In this document: in pieces, positions 24,246 to 29,493 of the stretch
Position numbering within the stretch: position 1 is the first letter of the stretch
Layout of the letters: the number at the start of each line of letters is the position of its first letter
Assembly (NCBI GenBank): GCA_958449275.1
Contig: CAUDHE010000022.1
Span: 1-29,493, forward strand
Length of the DNA stretch: 29,493 nt
Source: an uncultured Alistipes sp.
GTDB taxonomy: Bacteria; Bacteroidota; Bacteroidia; Bacteroidales; Rikenellaceae
Reading direction: 5' to 3'
Program-made: the position numbers and the translations under genes
The notes under the pieces: generated by a model
Seen by the model: the letters and a program-made list of their open reading frames with translations, nothing else
Told to the model about the DNA's origin: nothing
The model's database searches: none

Positions 24246-25721
24246 TCACCACTCGCCGTCGCCATCGTCGTCGGGCTTCTTGAATGCGTCGTCGAAAGCC
24301 TCGCGCACCTTGCCGAAGATGTTCGAGAACCATCCGCTGCCCGTAGCTATATCGTCGTCGCCGTCGTCCTCGAAATCATCCGACTTGGCGGGTTTCGCAG
24401 GCTCCGTCTCCGCGGGTTTCGGCGTCTCGGGTTTGGGTGCATTCGCCGCGGCAGGCCCTTTCGCCGCTTCGCGCACCGCAGCGCCGTAACGGTCGTTCAC
24501 CGTGGCAGGCTCCTCGGCCGTAACGGGTTCCTCGACCTTCCGAGGCTCCTCCGCGATAAGCACTCCCACGGGGCAAGCTCCCGTCTGCGCGCCGCGCAGC
24601 AAAAGCGACACCGCCACCGTCGATGCAGGCGACGACACCTTCTCCAGCGATTCGGTAGCCACGCCCATTTCGGCACACGCCACACGCACCTCCTGCCCCG
24701 TCACGCGGCGGAACAGTTCGTCGACACTCTTCAGGGCTGCGCCGCCGCCCGTGAGCACGATACCCGCCGACAGCTTCTTGGCGAAGCCCGCGTCTCGGAT
24801 CTCGTTCCACACATATTCGGCTATGTCGGTCATGCGCGCCTCGATGACGGCCGCCAGATTGAGACGCAATATCGATTTGAGCGAACGGCTGCTGTTGCGC
24901 ACCTGTATGATGTCGTCGGGAGTGAGGTCGGCCACCGCCGTACCGTAACGTTTCTTGAGCTTCTCCACCTGTTTTTCGGGGATTCCGTAAGCGCGAATGT
25001 CGGCATTCACGGCCGAGCCGCCTATGGGGATCGAGGCTATGTAACGCAAAGCGCCGCCGTAATAGACAGCCACGTCGGTAACGCCGCCGCCGATATCGAC
25101 CACGGCCACACCCTCCTCCTTCTCGTCGGTAGAGACCACCGAATCGGCCATGACGGCCGCATTGGCGAACATGCCGCGGATCTTTATGCCCGCATCGAGA
25201 AAGACACGGCGCAGGCGGTCCTTGGCCATGAGCTCGCAGAGGATGAAGTTGTAGGTCGACGAGAGCTGTTTGCTGTAGCACCCCACGGGATTCCTCATTT
25301 CGGTACCCGCGTCGCCCTTGTAGCTGAGAGGGAAGAGATCCATTATTACCTCGCCGTCGGCCGCCTTGACGTTGCGCATGCGCTCCATCAGAGCATTCAC
25401 GTCGCGCTGCGAAATGCAGTTCTCGACATCCTCGACGAATACGTGGTCGGTATAGCGGGCGCAACGTACGAACTTGCCCGAAATGCCCACATAGGCATCG
25501 GTTATGGCTATGCGTGCCTCCTGCTCGGCCCTCTCGCGGGCGCGGCGCAGGGCCTGACCCACCGATTTGCTGTTATCCACCAAACCGGCCGACACTCCGT
25601 CGGTAGGCTCCGAAACGACGGCCTCGATGTCGAGCACGCCGCCCTCGCCCGGCGATCCCACGGCGACCACCACTTCCGATGATCCCACATCGACCGCCAC
25701 GATGTAACTCTTGTTCTCCAC
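24246..25721 (-). CDS. ftsA: Cell division protein FtsA
   Basis: Actin-like protein that tethers FtsZ to the membrane. 491 residues: VAVDVGSSEVVVAVG (phosphate 1), VVDIGGGVTDVAVY (phosphate 2, about 205-220) and VLTGGGAALKSVDELF (adenosine site). The SHS2/1C subdomain follows the first strand set, as usual. After about residue 395 comes a long Pro/Ala/Glu-rich linker and then a C-terminal amphipathic helix, SGWFSNIFGKVREAFDDAF, the expected membrane-targeting sequence, with a short acidic tail after it. Lies between ftsQ and ftsZ, in the usual order. Confidence 0.95.
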   Translation of the reverse strand: MENKSYIVAVDVGSSEVVVAVGSPGEGGVLDIEAVVSEPTDGVSAGLVDNSKSVGQALRRARERAEQEARIAITDAYVGISGKFVRCARYTDHVFVEDVENCISQRDVNALMERMRNVKAADGEVIMDLFPLSYKGDAGTEMRNPVGCYSKQLSSTYNFILCELMAKDRLRRVFLDAGIKIRGMFANAAVMADSVVSTDEKEEGVAVVDIGGGVTDVAVYYGGALRYIASIPIGGSAVNADIRAYGIPEKQVEKLKKRYGTAVADLTPDDIIQVRNSSRSLKSILRLNLAAVIEARMTDIAEYVWNEIRDAGFAKKLSAGIVLTGGGAALKSVDELFRRVTGQEVRVACAEMGVATESLEKVSSPASTVAVSLLLRGAQTGACPVGVLIAEEPRKVEEPVTAEEPATVNDRYGAAVREAAKGPAAANAPKPETPKPAETEPAKPAKSDDFEDDGDDDIATGSGWFSNIFGKVREAFDDAFKKPDDDGDGEW

Positions 25722-25813
25722 TGCTATCCTCTTTTTTGTTTATTTCTTTTTCATTTGCGCTGCGGCTCCACGCGTAAGGTCAAAACGCATGCCGCGGCAC
25801 GTTTCGGTCGAAC

Positions 25814-26908
25814 TCATTTGGTACACACCACCTGCCCTTCGTATTTCACCGAGATGGTGCGGAAATTCTCCCAACCGATGTGACGCAAGCCGTTTTCGTA
25901 AAACGAGAGCAATCGCTCCAGCTTTTCGTCCACGCGGTCGAGCGATCCGAGCAGCACGGTATGGTCGCCCGCGCGGGGCACGAATTCTATTTCAGGATCG
26001 CCGCTGCTCATGGTCGAGACCCCGATTTGCACTATTTCGGCGCGCCAAAACGAGTCGTCTTCGATATAATTTACAAAGTTAATGAGTTTGAAGAAATCTT
26101 CATATCTTTTACGCAACTTTTTTTGATTCTCGCGCTCGGCGTCCTGACGTGCCGTCACGGCGTCGATCTTGCGCTCTATCTCCATGCGGCGATAGCGGTA
26201 GTCGCGCCTCAGATCGGCCTTGCGCGCACGCAGGGCCGCCACGCGTTCGTCGAAGTGGTCGTGACTCTCGAAGAGGCCCTTTTTTATGCGCATGCGCCGC
26301 ACGCTGCGAAGCGAATCCTCGACGGCTTTGTCCGATTGGAAAAGCGGCACTTTTTCGTACTGCATCTCCACAATACGGGTCTCCGATTCGGCTATGCGCG
26401 AAGCTATGTAATCCTCGACGTATCCCACGTACTTGGGCGGCACGGGAGGGGCGTAACTGCCCGTCACCACGGGGACGTAGGCCGAGGCCGCCCGCGGCGC
26501 GGGAAACACGAATCCGTCGGCCGTCACGTAACAGTCGTAACCGTCGACCAAAAGGCGCAGGAGCGGCCGCCGCTGGCTCACCTCCACCTTCAGTTCGCCG
26601 TCGTAGGTGACGTATGCGTTGGCACGTGCCACGAATCCGTTGCGCAGTATGGCCTGCTCGATACCCGCCAGATCGACTTCGGCGACGGGGACGCCTACGG
26701 TGGCTATCTTGCTGCCCGCGATCCATCGGCGCACGGCATCGCTCGAAACCAGAGTTTCGTCGCGCAGGCTGTCGACGATCGTAACGGACAGTGTGCGCAC
26801 CTTCGTCTCGGCGCGATGACGCGCCGCGCGGCGGTCGAACACCACCACGAACCCCGCGACGAAGATCCACAGCAGGATCATCACAGCTATTTTAATCGTC
26901 TTGTGCAT
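25814..26908 (-). CDS. ftsQ: Cell division protein FtsQ/DivIB with a large charged insertion
   Basis: Bitopic division protein: one membrane helix at about 6-24, a POTRA-like region at about 38-112 (with VEVSQRRPLLRLL), and a beta domain whose start (CYVTADGFVFP, VPVVTG) and end (DSFWRAEIVQIGV, IEFVPRAGDHTVLLG, GWENFRTISVKYEGQVVC) match Bacteroidota FtsQ. Between them, about residues 160-272, lies an insertion rich in Arg, Lys, Glu and Asp that looks helical or coiled-coil (AALRARKADLRRDYRYRR, then EIERKIDAVTARQDAE). The 364-residue total is well above the roughly 250 I expect. Identity rests on position between murC and ftsA and on the flanking blocks. Confidence 0.88.
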   Translation of the reverse strand: MHKTIKIAVMILLWIFVAGFVVVFDRRAARHRAETKVRTLSVTIVDSLRDETLVSSDAVRRWIAGSKIATVGVPVAEVDLAGIEQAILRNGFVARANAYVTYDGELKVEVSQRRPLLRLLVDGYDCYVTADGFVFPAPRAASAYVPVVTGSYAPPVPPKYVGYVEDYIASRIAESETRIVEMQYEKVPLFQSDKAVEDSLRSVRRMRIKKGLFESHDHFDERVAALRARKADLRRDYRYRRMEIERKIDAVTARQDAERENQKKLRKRYEDFFKLINFVNYIEDDSFWRAEIVQIGVSTMSSGDPEIEFVPRAGDHTVLLGSLDRVDEKLERLLSFYENGLRHIGWENFRTISVKYEGQVVCTK

Positions 26909-26956
26909 AATTGTCTTTTCGCGTCCGCGCCGCCTGCCGCGGGCGAACGGCTCTCT

Positions 26957-28339
26957 TTATGCCTTTCGTTCCAACTCGCGGGCCACGTCGGCGCAGCAGG
27001 CGTCGATATTGCCGGCGCCGAATGTCACCACCACGTCGGTATCCGCCGCGCCCAGTCGTCGTGCCAGCTCCTCGCGCTCGCACATGACGCACGGCGCGGT
27101 GATAAGATCGGCTATCATTTGCGACGAGACGCCCTCGATAGGCTCCTCGCGCGCGGGATATATGGGCAGCAGCACCACTTCGTCGGCATGCGACAGCGCC
27201 GCCGCGAACTCCTTGTGGAAATCGCGCGTACGTGTATACAGATGAGGCTGGAACACCGCCGTGAGCTTGCGTTCGGGGAACATGCCGCGCACCGAGGCGA
27301 TCGCCGCCTCCAGCTCCTCGGGATGGTGGGCGTAATCGTCCATATAGACCTGCCGCGGGGTGTTGACATAGAATTCGAATCGACGTTTCACGCCCGCGAA
27401 CTCCGCCAGCCCCTTGCGCAGCCGATCGTGGTCGAGCCTCTCGCCGCGAGCCTCTGCCGCACACCACACGGCCGCCGCGGCCGCCACCGAGTTTTCGACG
27501 TTGATCCACCCTGGAATACCCGTCCGACACCCCTCGATGCGTCCCGAAGGCGTCACGATGTCGTAGTCGTAATATCCGCCGCCGCAGGGTTTCACGTCGG
27601 CAGCCCAAAAGTCGCACGGGGAGTCGTAACTGTAACGCCACACGTGCACGCCCTCGGCGGGAAGCGCTATGTCGACTCCTTGCTTCAATATCAGATGGCC
27701 GCCGTGTTTCACCAGCCCCGCGAACTCGCCGAACGCCTCGACCACGGCTTCGGGGGTGCCGTAAATATCCAGATGGTCGGCCGACACCGCCGTAATCACC
27801 GCCACGTCGGGCCGCAGCCGCAGGAACGAACGGTCGAACTCGTCGGCCTCCACGGCCAGACGGTCGCCCGCGCCGAGCACCAGATTGCCGTCGAAATTCT
27901 TCGATATACCGCCGAGAAATGCGTTGCCGCCGCCCGTTGCGGTACGGTTGAGCCAAGCGATTAGTGTCGAGGTCGTTGTTTTGCCGTGGGTGCCCGCCAC
28001 CGCCATGACGTATTTGTTTTCCGACAGATGGCCCAGCATCTGCGAACGTTTCTCCATCAGGAAGCCTCCTTCGCGGAAGAAGCGCATCTGCGGATGATCG
28101 TGCGGCACGGCGGGGGTGTATACCGCCATCGTCGCGGCCGGATCGCGGAACGCTGCGGGGATATGCTCCGCGCCGTCGCAATAAGTCACCTTCGCGCCCT
28201 CGCGCTCAAGGGCTTCGGTCAGGGCCGATGCCGTGCGGTCGTAACCCGCCACCGCGATGCCCTCGTGCAGAAAATAGCGCGCCAGCGCGCTCATGCCAAT
28301 GCCTCCTATTCCGAGGAAATATATGTTTTTGTATGCCAT
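26957..28339 (-). CDS. murC: UDP-N-acetylmuramate--L-alanine ligase
   Basis: Adds L-alanine to UDP-MurNAc, the first peptide step of peptidoglycan precursor synthesis, in the cytosol. 460 residues, the usual length. N-terminal Rossmann-like UDP site YFLGIGGIGMSALARYFL; ATP P-loop AVAGTHGKTTT (about 113-123); central VEADEFDRSFL and VSADHLDIYG; and C-terminal MDDYAHHPEELEA, all diagnostic of MurC. It starts 80 bp after murG, with a type II repeat in the gap, and is followed by ftsQ after 48 bp. Confidence 0.96.
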   Translation of the reverse strand: MAYKNIYFLGIGGIGMSALARYFLHEGIAVAGYDRTASALTEALEREGAKVTYCDGAEHIPAAFRDPAATMAVYTPAVPHDHPQMRFFREGGFLMEKRSQMLGHLSENKYVMAVAGTHGKTTTSTLIAWLNRTATGGGNAFLGGISKNFDGNLVLGAGDRLAVEADEFDRSFLRLRPDVAVITAVSADHLDIYGTPEAVVEAFGEFAGLVKHGGHLILKQGVDIALPAEGVHVWRYSYDSPCDFWAADVKPCGGGYYDYDIVTPSGRIEGCRTGIPGWINVENSVAAAAAVWCAAEARGERLDHDRLRKGLAEFAGVKRRFEFYVNTPRQVYMDDYAHHPEELEAAIASVRGMFPERKLTAVFQPHLYTRTRDFHKEFAAALSHADEVVLLPIYPAREEPIEGVSSQMIADLITAPCVMCEREELARRLGAADTDVVVTFGAGNIDACCADVARELERKA

Positions 28340-28358
28340 TTTTCTTTATCATTATTCA

Positions 28359-28411
28359 GACATGGCTTTGCCATGTCGGCAATTCGCCGCCGCCCCACTG
28401 CGGCGGACTGC
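28359..28411 (-). repeat. Type II repeat with variable hairpin between murG and murC
   Basis: On the minus strand GCAGTCCGCCGC ... GGCGGCGAATTGCC is followed by hairpin GACATGGC, loop AAA, GCCATGTC (8 bp; arms 28370-28377 and 28359-28366). The stem is unlike every other copy, but the position in the module is identical. It is transcribed within the dcw run. Confidence 0.7.
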
Positions 28412-28419
28412 CTGAAACC

Positions 28420-29493
28420 TTACCACTCCTTCTCTATCTGCCGCACCACTCTGTCGGCGGCGTCGCGGACACCCAGAGCGGATATGTTTCGCGACAGTTC
28501 GGCCAGACGTTCGCTGTCGGCCAGCAGCTCCAGCGCACGGTCCATGCCGTGCGTCACGGCTTCGGCATCGCGCACCATCACCGCGGCGTTCTTGTCGACC
28601 AGCGCCTCGGCGTTGCGTGTCTGGTGATCCTCGGCCACGTTGGGCGAGGGGACGAAGATCGTGGGCTTGCCCACCAGACACAACTCCGACACCGTGCAGG
28701 CGCCGCTGCGCGACACCACCAGATCGGCCGCGTCGTAGGCCAGGTCCATCCGCTCGATGAAGGCCATCTGATGAATGTTGCCCGCAGGATGCTCGGCCAG
28801 GAACGCACGCATCTCAGCCTCGTAATATTTGCCCGTCTGCCACAGCACCTGAACTGGCGCGTCGCCGTCGAGGCGGGCGATCCACCCCTTCATCATCTCG
28901 TTGAGCGACCGAGTGCCGAGCGAACCGCCCACGACCAGCACCGTGGGCAGGTCGGCCCGCAGGCCGTAAAACTCCAATGCCTCGGGGCTCTTTTTCGCCG
29001 CGGCTGCCGCGAACGTACCGCGCAGCGGGTTACCCGTCATCGCTATGCGGTCGGCGGGAAAGAACCGCTCCATACCGTCGTAGGCCACGCATATGCGTCG
29101 CGCACCACGTGCCAAGATCTTGTTGGTCACTCCAGCATACGAATTCTGCTCCTGAATGACGGTCGGCACGCCCATGCGTTGCGCCGCCCACAGCACGGGT
29201 GCGCTGGCATAGCCTCCGAAGCCTACCGCCACGTCGGCCGAAAAGTCGCGAATCACCCGCCGCGCCATCGAAACGCTGCGCAGCACCTTCCAAGGTACCA
29301 GCAGATTCTTTATATCCCAACGTCGCTGCAAACCCGCTATCGGCAGGCCCGCTATGTCGTACCCCAAAGCGGGGATCTTCTCCATCTCCATCTTGCCCTC
29401 CGCACCCACGAAAAGCAACTCCACCTTATCGCCCCACTTGCGTTGCAAGGCCTCGGCCACAGCCACGGCGGGATAGATGTGTCCGCCCGTGCC
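28420..29493 (-). CDS. murG: UDP-GlcNAc--undecaprenyl-pyrophosphoryl-MurNAc-pentapeptide transferase (5' end outside window)
   Basis: Peripheral glycosyltransferase that makes lipid II from lipid I. The gene runs off the window edge; the first visible residues are GTGGHIYPAVAVAEAL, the N-terminal glycine-rich loop, so only about eight to ten residues are missing. Other landmarks: VGFGGYASAPVLWAA, QEQNSYAGVTNKILA, TGNPLR, VVGGSLGTRSLNEM (second glycine loop), SRSGACTVSELCLVGKP and PSPNVAEDHQTRNAEAL. Followed by murC. Confidence 0.95.
   Translation of the reverse strand, partial: GTGGHIYPAVAVAEALQRKWGDKVELLFVGAEGKMEMEKIPALGYDIAGLPIAGLQRRWDIKNLLVPWKVLRSVSMARRVIRDFSADVAVGFGGYASAPVLWAAQRMGVPTVIQEQNSYAGVTNKILARGARRICVAYDGMERFFPADRIAMTGNPLRGTFAAAAAKKSPEALEFYGLRADLPTVLVVGGSLGTRSLNEMMKGWIARLDGDAPVQVLWQTGKYYEAEMRAFLAEHPAGNIHQMAFIERMDLAYDAADLVVSRSGACTVSELCLVGKPTIFVPSPNVAEDHQTRNAEALVDKNAAVMVRDAEAVTHGMDRALELLADSERLAELSRNISALGVRDAADRVVRQIEKEW

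Overview
The window looks like chromosome from a GC-rich Bacteroidota, most likely the Rikenellaceae/Alistipes group (inference). Three observations support this. Several start regions carry the Bacteroidota promoter form TTTG-N19..21-TAnnTTTG. Several genes belong to Bacteroidota-typical families (gldE, DUF4924, a second PurF-like protein, speA next to carboxyspermidine dehydrogenase). Shine-Dalgarno sequences are weak or absent.

Layout. 1-2130: a YitT-family membrane protein and a TIGR01212/YhcC-like radical SAM protein, both on minus. 2348-6207: a PurF-like protein, then ispG overlapping or abutting recO, all on plus; recO converges on rpmH (minus) across a shared hairpin terminator. 6647-8226: a DUF4924 protein downstream of a secreted/anchored nuclease (minus). 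8387-9997: a tight minus operon cdd, RluA-type pseudouridine synthase, dtd. 10629-14168: nrnA-like DHH phosphoesterase, MsbA-like ABC exporter and a small lipoprotein (minus). 15008-16589: an A/T-rich, frameshifted astacin metalloprotease lipoprotein and a paralogue of the small lipoprotein (plus). 17085-20390: speA and carboxy(nor)spermidine dehydrogenase, a polyamine pair (minus). 20669-22610: gldE overlapping a 4'-phosphopantetheinyl transferase (minus). 22802-29493: the division/cell-wall run murG (cut by the window edge), murC, ftsQ, ftsA, ftsZ (minus).

The most striking content is intergenic. Nearly every larger gap holds a modular repeat. Type I is a GC-rich leader ending in GGCTGCGGCCCGC; type II is a GCAGTCCGCCGC...GGCGAACTGC inverted repeat. 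Each is followed at once by a short hairpin whose stem sequence differs between copies while pairing is kept, so the copies show compensatory change. Two gaps (about 10.3 kb and 14.6 kb) also share a nested-stem element of about 180 bp. I know no named family for these; they may be REP/BIME-like or MITE-like elements, or structured RNA.

Protein-level oddities: the PurF-like enzyme has Ser where the glutaminase Cys should be, FtsQ carries a charged insertion of about 110 residues, FtsZ has Arg in place of the T7-loop Asn, IspG has a reduced insertion domain, and the astacin gene is broken just before its zinc motif.
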